35,712 nt of DNA from positions 1-35,712 of the forward strand of contig JAHLYR010000059.1 in assembly GCA_025128025.1 (NCBI GenBank). The letters are read 5' to 3'. Position numbers and translations under genes: made by a program. How positions within the stretch are numbered: the first letter of the stretch is position 1; each line of letters begins with the position of its first letter. The notes beneath the pieces are model-generated. The model saw nothing but the letters and a program-made list of their open reading frames with translations, was not told the DNA's origin and did no database searches. Below are positions 7,922 to 16,386 of the stretch, in pieces. The stretch comes from Synechococcus sp. CS-1330 (lineage in GTDB: Bacteria > Cyanobacteriota > Cyanobacteriia > PCC-6307 > Cyanobiaceae).

Positions 7922-9415
7922 GTGCAGGTCGCCATCGTGGGAGCGGGACTGGCCGGTTTATCTGCGGCGGTGGATCTGGTGGATGCCGGCCACCAGGTGG
8001 ATCTCTACGAGGCCCGGCCGTTTCTGGGCGGCAAGGTGGGCAGCTGGGTGGATGAGGGCGGCAACCACATTGAGATGGGGCTGCATGTGTTCTTTTTCAA
8101 CTACGCCAACCTCTTCGCCCTGATGCGCAAGGTGGGGGCGATCGACAACCTGCTGCCCAAGGACCACACCCACCTGTTTGTGAATACGGGCGGCGACCTG
8201 CGCGAGCTGGATTTCCGCTTCGCCCTGGGCGCTCCCTTCAACGGCCTCAAGGCCTTCTTCACCACTCCCCAGCTCGACTGGATCGACAAGCTGCGCAATG
8301 CCCTAGCCCTGGGCACCAGCCCGATCGTGCGCGGCTTGGTGGACTACGAGGGAGCCATGAAGACGATCCGAGCCCTGGATCGGATCAGTTTCCAGGAGTG
8401 GTTTGTGGGCCATGGCGGCAGTGAGCAGAGCATTAAGCGGATGTGGAATCCGATCGCCTATGCCCTTGGCTTCATTGATTGCGAGGCGATCTCGGCCCGC
8501 TGCATGCTCACGATCTTCATGATGTTTGCCTCCAAAACCGAGGCCTCCAAGCTCAACCTGCTCAAAGGCTCACCCCACCGCTGGCTCACGGGCCCGATCC
8601 TTGACTACATCCAGCAGCGCGGCGGCCGGCTGCATCTGCGCCACCGGGTCACGGAGGTGCATTTCGAGGAGGGGGCAGCTGGCGTCGATGGCCAGCCCGC
8701 CACCCGGGTGAGCAGCCTCACTCTCGGCACCCCTGAGGGCGATGTCTCTGTAGTCGCAGACACCTATCTGGTCGCCTGTGATGTGCCTGGTATTCAGCGA
8801 ATGCTGCCCCAAACCTGGCGCCGCTGGCCCCTATTCGACAACATTTACAAGCTCGATGCGGTGCCGGTGGCCACCGTGCAGCTCCGTTATGACGGCTGGG
8901 TAACCGAGCTCGGTGATGGTGCCGCCGCCACCGCCGCCCGCGCCGATCTCAGCAGCCCCGCTGGCCTCGACAACCTGCTTTACACCGCCGACGCTGACTT
9001 CAGCTGCTTCGCCGATCTGGCCCTGGCCAGTCCCGAGGATTACCGCAAACAGGGGCAGGGCTCCTTGCTCCAGTGCGTGCTCACCCCAGGTGATCCCTGG
9101 ATTCCCAAGAAAACCGAAGAGATCGTGGCCCACACCGACGCCCAGGTGCGAAGCCTGTTCCCTTCGGCCGCGGGCCTGAAGCTGGTGTGGAGCAACGTGG
9201 TGAAGCTGGCCCAGTCCCTTTACCGCGAGGCTCCCGGCATGGAGCCTTACCGGCCAGAGCAAGCCACGCCGGTAGCCAATTTTTATTTGGCCGGTAGTTA
9301 CACCAAGCAGGATTACATCGATTCGATGGAAGGCGCCACCATGAGTGGGCGCTTAGCCGCAGCGGCGATCCTGGGAAGCCAGGCTGCGCTGGCCACCAAC
9401 ACCTCTGTTTCGTAG
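7922..9415 (+). CDS. crtQ: Zeta-carotene desaturase (9,9'-di-cis type)
   Basis: This FAD enzyme of carotenoid synthesis desaturates zeta-carotene toward (pro)lycopene, using quinone acceptors at the membrane. The 497-aa product opens with the FAD-binding motif [17 protein letters not shown] and the second signature [33 protein letters not shown] is a hallmark of plant-type CrtQ/ZDS. Other landmarks are [20 protein letters not shown] and the C-terminal FAD motif [19 protein letters not shown]. It is the plant type, not bacterial CrtI. The start is GTG at 7922, directly before the first beta strand, and no alternative leaves the Rossmann fold whole. An SRPBCC gene follows 8 bases later. Confidence 0.94.
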   Translation: MQVAIVGAGLAGLSAAVDLVDAGHQVDLYEARPFLGGKVGSWVDEGGNHIEMGLHVFFFNYANLFALMRKVGAIDNLLPKDHTHLFVNTGGDLRELDFRFALGAPFNGLKAFFTTPQLDWIDKLRNALALGTSPIVRGLVDYEGAMKTIRALDRISFQEWFVGHGGSEQSIKRMWNPIAYALGFIDCEAISARCMLTIFMMFASKTEASKLNLLKGSPHRWLTGPILDYIQQRGGRLHLRHRVTEVHFEEGAAGVDGQPATRVSSLTLGTPEGDVSVVADTYLVACDVPGIQRMLPQTWRRWPLFDNIYKLDAVPVATVQLRYDGWVTELGDGAAATAARADLSSPAGLDNLLYTADADFSCFADLALASPEDYRKQGQGSLLQCVLTPGDPWIPKKTEEIVAHTDAQVRSLFPSAAGLKLVWSNVVKLAQSLYREAPGMEPYRPEQATPVANFYLAGSYTKQDYIDSMEGATMSGRLAAAAILGSQAALATNTSVS

Positions 9416-9423
9416 GAGATTCC

Positions 9424-9867
9424 ATGGGCCGTTGGCTTGAGCACAGCGTCACCACAGAGATCCGGGCCTCGGTGGATCAGGTGTGGGAGGTATGGAGTGA
9501 CTTGGAGGCGATGCCCCAGTGGATGCGCTGGATCGAGTCGGTTGTAACCGAGCCCAACGATCCCGATCTCACTGATTGGACCCTGGCGGCGCAGGGCTTC
9601 CGCTTCCATTGGAAAGCCCGTATCAGCCAGCGGGTTGAGGCCCAGCAACTGCATTGGGAGTCGGTCGGAGGCCTGCCCACTAGGGGTGCGGTGCGCTTCT
9701 ATTCCCAGACCCCCGAGCTCACGGCGGTCAAGCTGAGCGTCAGCTATGAATTACCCGGGGTCTTGGCACCGTTGATGGATGCCAGCATCCTGGGTGGAAT
9801 CGTGACTAGGGAGCTTCAGGCCAACCTTGACCGATTCCGTGATCTCGTTGAAACCCGCAACCCTTAA
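9424..9867 (+). CDS. SRPBCC-fold (polyketide cyclase/dehydrase-like) protein
   Basis: A 147-aa START/SRPBCC-fold protein. The pattern is WLEHSVTTEIRASVDQVWEV then WSDLEAMPQWMRWIESV, the usual first strand and helices of the ligand-binding cup. It continues with FHWKARISQRVEAQQLHWES and a long C-terminal helix (ASILGGIVTRELQANLDRFRD). These proteins bind hydrophobic ligands; with crtQ 8 bases upstream a carotenoid- or lipid-related role is plausible but unproven. ATG at 9424 follows a good TAGGAG ribosome site. Its 3' end overlaps the next gene's start by 29 to 41 bases depending on the start used. Confidence 0.85.
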   Translation: MGRWLEHSVTTEIRASVDQVWEVWSDLEAMPQWMRWIESVVTEPNDPDLTDWTLAAQGFRFHWKARISQRVEAQQLHWESVGGLPTRGAVRFYSQTPELTAVKLSVSYELPGVLAPLMDASILGGIVTRELQANLDRFRDLVETRNP

Positions 9868-10405
9868 CTTTCTCGGCTCTGCACTCGGCGCAGCCCTGCT
9901 TTTGACTGCTTGCACTGGGGAGCAGCTCCCTCAAGCTACAAGCCCAGCACCTTTGCTTCCTAAGTCGCAGCCGGCGCCCGCAGCACCAGCGCCAGTTGGG
10001 GCACTAGCTCCCTTGGAGGGACTGACACCCCTTCCCAGCTCCAACCAAGTGGTGGCTTCCGTTTCCTCTGGGCGTTTAGATCCTTTTGCGCCCCTGACGA
10101 CGCCCGCAACTGCTTCTTCTGCCGGTCCAGCACCTCTCAGCCTCCCCCCTGGCCTGATTTTTAACGGTGTGATTCGCTCCGGTGGCACCCCAGAGGCCCT
10201 GGTGCAGTTCGGTGCGCAGAGTGGCACCTTGCGGGTCGGTCAGAAAGGCGGCAGAACCACGGACTACAGAACCACGGACTACAGAACCATGGACTACCGA
10301 ACCACGCCTTTACTGCCGGCGGGTTGGAGCGTGGCCAGCATCGATGTTCAAAAGGGTCGCCTCACCCTGCGTCAGGGTAAGCAGGCGGTGACGGCCGAGC
10401 TCTGA
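9839..10405 (+). CDS. Probable lipoprotein with PilP/GspC-like C-terminal pattern
   Basis: A signal peptide ends in a lipobox (GALLLTACTGEQ), so the mature protein should be lipid-anchored at the Cys near residue 25. A Pro/Ala-rich spacer follows (about 30-85). Next comes a pattern seen in small PilP/GspC-like assembly proteins: RLDPFAPL, then LIFNGVIRSGGTPEALVQFG, then LLPAGWSVASIDVQKGRLTL near the end. That assignment is a resemblance only. Between the two halves an in-frame 15-bp DNA repeat encodes RTTDY units. The start is GTG at 9839 or TTG at 9827; both lie inside the upstream SRPBCC gene. The 3' end overlaps hemD, on the other strand, by 44 bases. Confidence 0.72.
   Translation: MISLKPATLNFLGSALGAALLLTACTGEQLPQATSPAPLLPKSQPAPAAPAPVGALAPLEGLTPLPSSNQVVASVSSGRLDPFAPLTTPATASSAGPAPLSLPPGLIFNGVIRSGGTPEALVQFGAQSGTLRVGQKGGRTTDYRTTDYRTMDYRTTPLLPAGWSVASIDVQKGRLTLRQGKQAVTAEL
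10253..10306 (+). repeat. In-frame 15-bp tandem repeat (3.6 units)
   Basis: Units of 15 bases (AGAACCACGGACTAC) stand at 10253, 10268 and 10283, the third with one C-to-T change, followed by a 9-base partial unit. As 15 is a multiple of three, gain or loss of units would keep the lipoprotein frame and change only the number of RTTDY repeats. Confidence 0.93.
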
Positions 10406-11207
10406 GGCTGCGGCCGCAGGCCTCCACCAGTCCGGTCAGGTCATGGGGATCGGCTTCAGCATCGACGCGGCCGAGTAGCTGTCGGCAGCGCTCGCTGGTT
10501 TGGGGTCCGATTGAAACCACTGCCACCCCTTCCAGCTGGCGGCTCCAGGTGGGACCGAAAGCCCCTTTCAGCAGCTGGCAGGTGTGGCTCACGGTTTTGC
10601 CACTGCTGAAGGTGATGGCGTCGAGGCGCCGTTGCTCTAGGGCGGCCACCGCAGCGCTGGGTAAACCCTCGGGACAGCCGGTTTCGTAGGCGGCAACTTC
10701 AACCACCCGGACACCAGCAGCGGCGAAGGCATCCGCTAGCAGTGTGCGGCCGCCGCTTTGCACCCGGGGCAGTAAAAGGCGCAGCCCCCAACCCGAGACG
10801 GGAAAGTGCTCCAGCAGGCTGTCGGCCACAAAGCTGGGCGGGATGAAGTCGGCAGGCGATCCCAACGATTCGAGCTGCGCCGCGGTTTTGCGGCCCACTG
10901 CAGCGATCTTTAGGTGGCTGGGCCGCCGCGCCAGGGAGCGGCCGATGCGGCGCAGCCGCTTCTCCACGGCCTCAACGCCGTTGCCACTGGAAAAAACCAG
11001 CCAGTGAAAATCATCGAGCTCGGCGAGGGCATCGTCGAGGGGCCCCCATTCATCTGGTGGGGTCACCACCAAGGCAGGTAGGTCTACCACTGTGGCGCCA
11101 GCGGCTTCAAACAGGCGCCGGGCTTCACCTAGCTGGGTTTCGGCCCTGGTCACGGCGATGCTGCGGCCGCTCAGATAGGAGTCAGAAGCCATGGCCAGGG
11201 GGATCAC
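10362..11207 (-). CDS. hemD: Uroporphyrinogen-III synthase
   Basis: HemD closes hydroxymethylbilane to uroporphyrinogen III with inversion of ring D, the branch-point precursor of heme, chlorophyll, phycobilin and B12. The two-lobed fold is visible: GRSIAVTRAETQLGEARRLF and DFHWLVFSSGNGVEAV in lobe one, IAAVGRKTAAQLESLG at the hinge. Lobe two has LLLPRVQSGGRTLLADAFAA and DAITFSSGKTVSHTCQLL, then VVSIGPQTSERC. The family is poorly conserved, but this pattern is distinctive. The frame starts at GTG 11207, overlapping the upstream stop as GTGA; an ATG at 11192 is also possible. Its end overlaps the convergent lipoprotein gene by 44 bases. Confidence 0.88.
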   Translation of the reverse strand: MIPLAMASDSYLSGRSIAVTRAETQLGEARRLFEAAGATVVDLPALVVTPPDEWGPLDDALAELDDFHWLVFSSGNGVEAVEKRLRRIGRSLARRPSHLKIAAVGRKTAAQLESLGSPADFIPPSFVADSLLEHFPVSGWGLRLLLPRVQSGGRTLLADAFAAAGVRVVEVAAYETGCPEGLPSAAVAALEQRRLDAITFSSGKTVSHTCQLLKGAFGPTWSRQLEGVAVVSIGPQTSERCRQLLGRVDAEADPHDLTGLVEACGRSLRARPSPPAYPDAG

Positions 11208-12415
11208 TGGTCATCCAGCTTGACCATGCTGCCCGCCTGCTGCCGCAGTGCTTCCGCTTCGCTTTGCCGGTTTTGCTGCTCCAGCAGGGCGATCGCCTGG
11301 CGGAAGCCGCTGCGGGCCCCTTGCACGTCACCGCTGAGCAGCAGGGCCACGGCCAAGTTCTGCTTGGCGGCGGCCAGGCTTGGATCGCGCTCTAGGGCTG
11401 AGCGGTAGGCCGCCATTGCCGCCGGCAGCTGGCCGCGTCGCCGCTCGCTGATCCCTAGGTGCAGCCAGCCGAGTGCCAGTTCGGGCGCTGCTGCGCAGGC
11501 CTGGCGGCACAATTCGCAGGCATCTTCCAGGGCGCCCTGGCTCGTGGTGCCGGGCTCTTGCAGCAGGGCGGCCAGATTCAGCCGGGCCGCCAGGGTGAGC
11601 CGCGGCGGCAGGGGTAGCTCCAGGGCTTGGCGGTATAGCTGGCAGGCGTGCTTTGGGTTGCTGCTGCCCAGGGCGATCGCTAGGTGCAGCAGCAGCTCGT
11701 AGCGCTCGGGGTGGCGGCTAGCTGGGCACCGGGCCAATCCCTGCTGCAGCAAGGCGATGCCGCGTTCGCGGTTGCCCTCGCTCACCTCCAGGCTGCCGAG
11801 CTTGGCGCAGGCGTAGGGATCTCCAGGCTGGGCGGCCAGGTCGGCCTCCATGGCCTGTCGCAGCCGTTTCGCCTTGTCACCGCTGGCCAGTAGATCACTG
11901 CGGTAGCCATCGTGGGCCAAGGCAGGCACAGCGCAATCCGCCAGTTGCCAGTGGGGCTCCTTTTCCAGTAGGGCCAGCACGCTGTCATCCACCATCGAGT
12001 GGTACGGCCGGCTCCAGTGGATGGCTGGATGGCGGCGAAACAGGCGGCTCACATTTGAGTAAGGCGACTGGGCCGCCCCCAGCTCCTGCCGCAGCAGGTT
12101 GATCAGCAGCAGATCCGGCTCGGCCATCAGGGCTTGGAGCGGCTGGCGGGCTTCGGGCAGAAGCCACTCGTCGGCATCGAGCACCAGCACCCAGTCGCCG
12201 TTCACGAACCCCAGGGCCTCATTGCGGGCCGGCGCGAAATCCCCTGGCCAGGGCAGCTGGTGCACCACCGCACCGCAGCTCTCGGCGATGGCGATGGTGG
12301 CATCGCTGGAACCGGTGTCCAGCAGCACCATCTCATCGACGAAGCCCGCCACCGAGGCCAGGCAGCGCTCCAGCCGCTCGGCTTCGTTGCGCACGATCAT
12401 CGAGAGACTGAGCAT
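11204..12415 (-). CDS. GT2 glycosyltransferase fused to TPR repeats
   Basis: The N-terminal ~200 residues are a family-2 (GT-A) glycosyltransferase: LSMIVRNEAERLERCLASV, then LLDTGSSDATIAIAES, then VLVLDADEWL holding the D-x-D metal/nucleotide-sugar site. The C-terminal ~200 residues contain tetratricopeptide repeats (for example ELALGWLHLGISERRRGQLP then AAMAAYRSALERDPSLAAAK, then LAVALLLSGDVQGA). Such fusions in cyanobacteria are thought to transfer sugars to surface polysaccharide or protein acceptors, with the TPRs perhaps binding the acceptor; the sugar is unknown. The ATG at 12415 is followed directly by the first strand. The stop overlaps hemD's GTG start by 4 bases, so the two are probably co-expressed without an evident functional link. 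Confidence 0.88.
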   Translation of the reverse strand: MLSLSMIVRNEAERLERCLASVAGFVDEMVLLDTGSSDATIAIAESCGAVVHQLPWPGDFAPARNEALGFVNGDWVLVLDADEWLLPEARQPLQALMAEPDLLLINLLRQELGAAQSPYSNVSRLFRRHPAIHWSRPYHSMVDDSVLALLEKEPHWQLADCAVPALAHDGYRSDLLASGDKAKRLRQAMEADLAAQPGDPYACAKLGSLEVSEGNRERGIALLQQGLARCPASRHPERYELLLHLAIALGSSNPKHACQLYRQALELPLPPRLTLAARLNLAALLQEPGTTSQGALEDACELCRQACAAAPELALGWLHLGISERRRGQLPAAMAAYRSALERDPSLAAAKQNLAVALLLSGDVQGARSGFRQAIALLEQQNRQSEAEALRQQAGSMVKLDDQ

Positions 12416-12460
12416 GGGCCAGATGGGGACGGGGCTGGAAACAGGCAGCTCGGCTCCAGT

Positions 12461-14119
12461 TCAGTCGGTGAAGCCAGCGCTTGCTTCAGTGTCTCCCAGC
12501 CCCAGTCCACTGCCCAGTCTTTGCAGAGCTTCGGCCTGAGCCAGGGGCATCTGGCCAGGGCTGTAGACGCCAGGGACGCCCGGTGGCAGGAGGGGGCGCA
12601 GCTCCTCCCAGAGGTAGGGGCTGCCGTAAACCACCAGCCCCGCCAGCCTTCCGGCTCTTGCTAACTGGCGCAGGGCCGCGGGCCAGGGCTCGGCGCTGCC
12701 GGCGCTGCCGCGAAAGGGATTGCCTCGCACAAACAACTGCAGCAGCACCTGTCCTGGGCCGAGCCGCTCCAGGGCCAGGGGGGCGTCGGTGTCGCAGCCC
12801 CAAGGGCTGGGGCTGCGGGCCTCCAGCAGCACGGTGCGCCAGCCGCGGGATTCGGGCCGCGCCAGGGCTGGAGCGGTGGCCCTTAGCACTGCGGCGGCGG
12901 CGGCGGCTAGGGCCGAGTCGAGCCTGATCAGATTGATGCCGGCCTGGGGGGTGGCGGCACCGGTGCTGCCGGCTGTCTCCATGGTGGCTCGCACCAGCTC
13001 CAGGGCCAGGGCCTGGTTGGGCTGGGCGGCCGCTTCTGGATCGGCAACGGCCAAGGCCGCCCCAGATCCAGATCCAGCGCAGCTCTCCAGGGCCCGAAGG
13101 CGGCGCTCGGCACTGGCTTCCAGCTGCTCAACATTGAGCCGGCCGCTGGCCACCGCTTCAGCGATGGCGGCGATGGCGGCATCCGCATCGGCGGGCATCA
13201 AGACCAGATCGGCCCCGGCCTCCAGAGCCAGCACGGCCGCTTCACCGGCGCCGTAGCGCCCGGTGATCGCGTCCATCACCAGGGCATCGGTCACGATCAA
13301 TCCAGCGAAGCCCAGCTGCTGGCGCAGCAGCCCGGTAAGCACCGGCTTGGACAGGGTGGCTGGCCGCTCTTGATCAAGCTCCGGCAGCATCAGGTGGGCG
13401 GTCATCACCGAGGCGACTCCAGCAGCGATCGCCTGTTGAAACGGCGGTAGCTCGATCGCCGCCAGCCGCTCGTGGCTGTGGGGCAGCAGGGGCAAGGTGA
13501 TATGAGAATCGCTGCTGGTGTCGCCGTGGCCAGGGAAGTGTTTGGCGCAGCCGAGCACCCCAGCTCCCTGCACGCCCCGCACAAAGGCCGCTGCCAGCGC
13601 CCCCGCTGTGGCTGGATCTTCCCCCCAGGCCCGCACATTGATCACCGGGTTGGCCGGGTTGTTGTTGACATCGCACACCGGCCCCAGCACCCAGTTGAGC
13701 CCCAGGGCCCGGGCATCTCGGCCCGTGCACTGCCCGTAGCGTTCGGCTAGCTCAAGCGCCTGTTGGGGCTCGCGTCCGTAGAGGCGTCCCAGGGCTAGGG
13801 GTGGCACCAACCAAGTGGCGCCGTCGAAACGCTGGCCCACTCCCTCCTCCACATCGGCGCAGAGCAGCAGCGGCCCAGCGGCCCAGCGGCGCAGCTGGGT
13901 GCAGCGCAGGGCCACCTCGGCGGCGCTGCCGCCAAGCAGGATCACGCCGCCCACGCCAGCTTCCAGCAGGCTGCGGAGCTTGTTGTTAGGCAGCTCCCAG
14001 CGGGGATAGCCGCGTTGGTGGTCAGCGAGTTTGCCGCTGGCCCGCACCACGATCAGCTGGTGGATCAGGCGCAGAAGGGCCGGACCGGCGGCTTGGGTCG
14101 CGCTTGGTTCAGAGATCAC
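12461..14119 (-). CDS. GH3 glycoside hydrolase, beta-N-acetylhexosaminidase (NagZ)-like
   Basis: A family-3 glycoside hydrolase most like NagZ, which removes N-acetylglucosamine from muropeptides during peptidoglycan recycling. Landmarks are [35 protein letters not shown], and the NagZ-type motif [18 protein letters not shown] with its catalytic His. [12 protein letters not shown] contains the probable Asp nucleophile. The catalytic part covers about residues 1-350. The remaining ~200 residues are a second alpha/beta domain rich in Ala and Leu, so at 552 aa it is much longer than single-domain NagZ (about 340). A broader beta-glucosidase activity cannot be excluded. The GTG start at 14119 overlaps the rbfA end by 11 bases. 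Confidence 0.88.
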   Translation of the reverse strand: MISEPSATQAAGPALLRLIHQLIVVRASGKLADHQRGYPRWELPNNKLRSLLEAGVGGVILLGGSAAEVALRCTQLRRWAAGPLLLCADVEEGVGQRFDGATWLVPPLALGRLYGREPQQALELAERYGQCTGRDARALGLNWVLGPVCDVNNNPANPVINVRAWGEDPATAGALAAAFVRGVQGAGVLGCAKHFPGHGDTSSDSHITLPLLPHSHERLAAIELPPFQQAIAAGVASVMTAHLMLPELDQERPATLSKPVLTGLLRQQLGFAGLIVTDALVMDAITGRYGAGEAAVLALEAGADLVLMPADADAAIAAIAEAVASGRLNVEQLEASAERRLRALESCAGSGSGAALAVADPEAAAQPNQALALELVRATMETAGSTGAATPQAGINLIRLDSALAAAAAAVLRATAPALARPESRGWRTVLLEARSPSPWGCDTDAPLALERLGPGQVLLQLFVRGNPFRGSAGSAEPWPAALRQLARAGRLAGLVVYGSPYLWEELRPLLPPGVPGVYSPGQMPLAQAEALQRLGSGLGLGDTEASAGFTD

Positions 14120-14501
14120 TGGCTTCGGCGGGTTCGCCCTTCTCCTGCCGCTCGTCTTCTAGGCGATTGAGCAGTCCCAGCACTGTGGTGCCCTTTTCGA
14201 TGCCTCGATCGAGCACAAACACAACCTCAGGGGTGCGCCGCATCTTCAGCCGCCTGCTCAGCTCACCCTTCACGAAGGCGCTAGCCGAACTCAGCCCTGC
14301 CATGGCTTGCTCTTTGTCGGCGTCGCTGCCGAAGACGCTCACAAAAATCTTGCAGTGCTGCAGATCGCCCGCCACTTCAACAGTGGTGACACTGACCATC
14401 CCCTGGTTGACCCGCTCGTCCTTGATGCCGCCAATCAGCAGCTCACTAATTTCGCGGCGGATCAGGGAGGCCACCCGCTCCACCCGTCGGCTCTGTGCCA
14501 T
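14109..14501 (-). CDS. rbfA: Ribosome-binding factor A
   Basis: RbfA is a KH-like protein that binds the 30S subunit during late maturation of 16S rRNA and is important at low temperature. The 130-aa product has the family pattern [39 protein letters not shown] and [20 protein letters not shown]-type strand and helix (here [17 protein letters not shown]). The acidic C-terminal tail ([16 protein letters not shown]) is variable. It lies 2 bases after the ycf33 stop and overlaps the GH3 start, forming a ycf33-rbfA-GH3 run. Confidence 0.94.
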   Translation of the reverse strand: MAQSRRVERVASLIRREISELLIGGIKDERVNQGMVSVTTVEVAGDLQHCKIFVSVFGSDADKEQAMAGLSSASAFVKGELSRRLKMRRTPEVVFVLDRGIEKGTTVLGLLNRLEDERQEKGEPAEASDL

Positions 14502-14503
14502 GG

Positions 14504-14710
14504 CTATGCCAGCGGTGCTGGGTTCACCATCGCATGCAGGATCAGCCCCAGGCTCAGCAAGCCGCTGACGCCGGCGCCAATCAGGGCAACCGCCGTTACC
14601 GGATTGCGGCCCCGAGCCGCCAGCGGTTCGAACACCGAATTGGCCACACCCAGGCCAAAGGCCACCAGGTAGCGCGGGTAGCGCGTCACATTCAGGAAGA
14701 AGTCCTTCAT
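14504..14710 (-). CDS. ycf33: Ycf33/DUF751 small membrane protein
   Basis: A 68-aa protein of the DUF751/Ycf33 family, present in cyanobacteria and some algal plastids, of unknown function. It opens with the recognisable [20 protein letters not shown], then has two hydrophobic stretches (about 14-26, and 40-62: [19 protein letters not shown]), consistent with a thylakoid- or inner-membrane location. It is the first gene of the minus-strand run leading into rbfA and is transcribed divergently from the GST-like gene across a 65-base spacer. Confidence 0.88.
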   Translation of the reverse strand: MKDFFLNVTRYPRYLVAFGLGVANSVFEPLAARGRNPVTAVALIGAGVSGLLSLGLILHAMVNPAPLA

Positions 14711-14775
14711 CGCCCGGGGTGGTCGGTCCTTGCTGCTTGCTGGCTACTCTGCCGCCCAGAGGTCAGGTTTGAAGC

Positions 14776-15495
14776 ATGGAACTGCACCAGTTCAGGCATT
14801 CGGCCTTTTGCGAGAAGGTGCGGCTGGTGTTGGCCGCCAAACGGCTCGACTACACGGTGGTCGAGGTCACGCCCGGCTTGGGCCAGTTGGAACTCTTCCG
14901 CCTGTCGGGCCAGCGCCAGGTGCCAGTCCTGCTGGATGGCAGTGAAGTTATTGCCGATTCCACGGCCATTGCCCTGTATCTGGAGCGGCATCACCCCGAG
15001 CCGCTGCTGCTGCCCGAGGCCCCGGCCGAGCGAGCCCGGGTGCTGCTGATCGAAGACTGGGCCGATACGGCCCTTGCTGCCGGCTGCCGGCTTGCCCTGG
15101 TGCAAGCGGCGGCTGTTGATCCGCTGTTGCGCTCCGCCCTGCTGCCCGACTCCACCCCCGGCCCCCTGCGTCAGCTGGTCAGCAACCTGCCCGCCGCAGT
15201 GATGGCTGGCGTCGGCGAGGCGGTGGCAACGGTGGTGGGCAGCGCTGAGCGCCAGCAGCTGCAGACCAACCTCGAGCAGTTGGCTGTGCTGGTTGCCGAT
15301 CAGCCCTATTTGGTGGGTGATCGCCTCACCCTTGCCGATCTGGCTGTGGCCGCCCAGTTGGGCTTGCTCAAATTCCCGGCCAGCAGTGGTGCCCCCTTGG
15401 CGGGCCAAGGGGTTAGCGGCATCGCCGACCACCCGCTGCTTGAGCCCCTGTTCAACTGGCGGGATCGGATTGTGCTGGAAGCGGGTCGGGGCTGA
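14776..15495 (+). CDS. Glutathione S-transferase-like protein
   Basis: A 239-aa two-domain GST. The thioredoxin-like N-terminal half reads LHQFRHSAFCEKVRLVLAAK, then the conserved cis-Pro region RQVPVLLDGSEV and DSTAIALYLE. The C-terminal all-helical half includes DQPYLVGDRLTLADLAVAAQ, the usual N-capping box of the GST core. SAFCEKVR places Ser and Cys in the catalytic helix position. Substrate is unknown. The ATG at 14776 follows a weak GAAGC only. The 3' end overlaps the convergent DUF6816-like gene by 44 bases. Confidence 0.9.
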   Translation: MELHQFRHSAFCEKVRLVLAAKRLDYTVVEVTPGLGQLELFRLSGQRQVPVLLDGSEVIADSTAIALYLERHHPEPLLLPEAPAERARVLLIEDWADTALAAGCRLALVQAAAVDPLLRSALLPDSTPGPLRQLVSNLPAAVMAGVGEAVATVVGSAERQQLQTNLEQLAVLVADQPYLVGDRLTLADLAVAAQLGLLKFPASSGAPLAGQGVSGIADHPLLEPLFNWRDRIVLEAGRG

Positions 15496-16117
15496 GCGGC
15501 GTCAGGGTTAGTTGGAAATTGCCGCTGCTGCTGGCCGCGGCGGCCAGGCCTAGGGCAGGGGAGGGATAGCTGGCCTGCCACTGCTCGGTGGTCACCGTGC
15601 CGTCGGGATTTTGGCTGTAGTGGCTCAGGGTTTCCACCCGGCTCACCCGGGGGTCGCCGGGGCCGTGCAGTACCTGCAGGGCCAGTTCGTCAGCCCAGAA
15701 GTCGGTCGGAATGGACGATTCGCTGCGGCGCCCTACCACCGTCGATTCCAATTGCTGATTACCCGCCAGCAAGGCGATCTGGCGGTTTGGGTTGGTCGGA
15801 TCATTGCGCACTTGCAGCAGGGCAGCGCCCAGCAGGGCCCTGCCGATCGCGGTGGCATTGAAGGCCCGATCGCCCACCACTGCTCCGCCTGGGTCGGGGC
15901 TGAAGCGCACCTCGTAGTCCAGGTCATCGCTGCGCACCTGCCAGCGCCCGGCCATCCAGTCGGGGTAGTTCAGATCCTGATGGCCGGCTCGAGCTGAGGG
16001 TCGCTCCAGGGGAGCGGGCAGGCGCCACTCGGGCCAGTGGGCGGCCCGTTCCGCCAGCATGCCCGGCCCCATCGCCAGCAGTAGCGCCAGGATGGGCGCC
16101 AGTAGGGCTCCAGTCAT
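15452..16117 (-). CDS. Secreted or lumenal DUF6816-like cyanobacterial protein
   Basis: A 221-aa product with an N-terminal signal-like segment (MTGALLAPILALLLAMGPGM) followed by a soluble beta-rich domain. Recognisable pieces are DLNYPDWMAGRWQVRSDDLD, then YEVRFSPDPGGAVVGDRAFN and LAGNQQLESTVVGRRSE. I associate this pattern with the uncharacterised cyanobacterial/plastid family DUF6816, from memory rather than a search. Export to the periplasm or thylakoid lumen is inferred. Its ATG complement (16115-16117) shares the CATG at 16115-16118 with the start of the divergent CRR7 gene. Its 3' end overlaps the GST-like gene by 44 bases. Confidence 0.75.
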   Translation of the reverse strand: MTGALLAPILALLLAMGPGMLAERAAHWPEWRLPAPLERPSARAGHQDLNYPDWMAGRWQVRSDDLDYEVRFSPDPGGAVVGDRAFNATAIGRALLGAALLQVRNDPTNPNRQIALLAGNQQLESTVVGRRSESSIPTDFWADELALQVLHGPGDPRVSRVETLSHYSQNPDGTVTTEQWQASYPSPALGLAAAASSSGNFQLTLTPLSPDPLPAQSDPAS

Positions 16118-16376
16118 GTCCGATCCCCTCTTGCGGGAGCTTGATCATTACGTGGTGCTGGAGCCAGGTGGCGGCGAGCGGATTCTCACGGCGGCCGAAA
16201 CCCTGACCTGGCTTGAGGCCCGGCTTGCCAAGCTGGAGCCGGTGCCGGCAGATCTGGCCGGTCTCGCTAGCCCGGGCCTGCAGGCCCAGCGACTGCTGGA
16301 AACCGCCTGCGAATTGGAGTTGGCGCCTGGCCTGACGATTCAGTGGTTTGCGGTGCGGATCGAACCGCCCGGCTAA
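16116..16376 (+). CDS. CRR7-like protein (chlororespiratory reduction 7 family)
   Basis: The 86-aa product matches the pattern of the CRR7 family (PF12095), named from a plant factor needed to accumulate the chloroplast NDH complex: LDHYVVLEPGGGERILTAAE, then LLETACELELAPGLTIQWFA and VRIEPPG. In cyanobacteria it is small, soluble and of unproven role. ATG at 16116 is chosen because family members start close to the HYVVLE motif. The open frame extends upstream to 16059 only by running through the divergent gene's signal-peptide region. Together with ndhS it gives the window two NDH-1-related genes. Confidence 0.8.
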   Translation: MSDPLLRELDHYVVLEPGGGERILTAAETLTWLEARLAKLEPVPADLAGLASPGLQAQRLLETACELELAPGLTIQWFAVRIEPPG

Positions 16377-16386
16377 GGGGGGTAAC

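Noticed and set aside
10253-10306. CRISPR-like array
   Set aside because: The units are directly adjacent with no spacers, are only 15 bases long and lie inside a coding frame.
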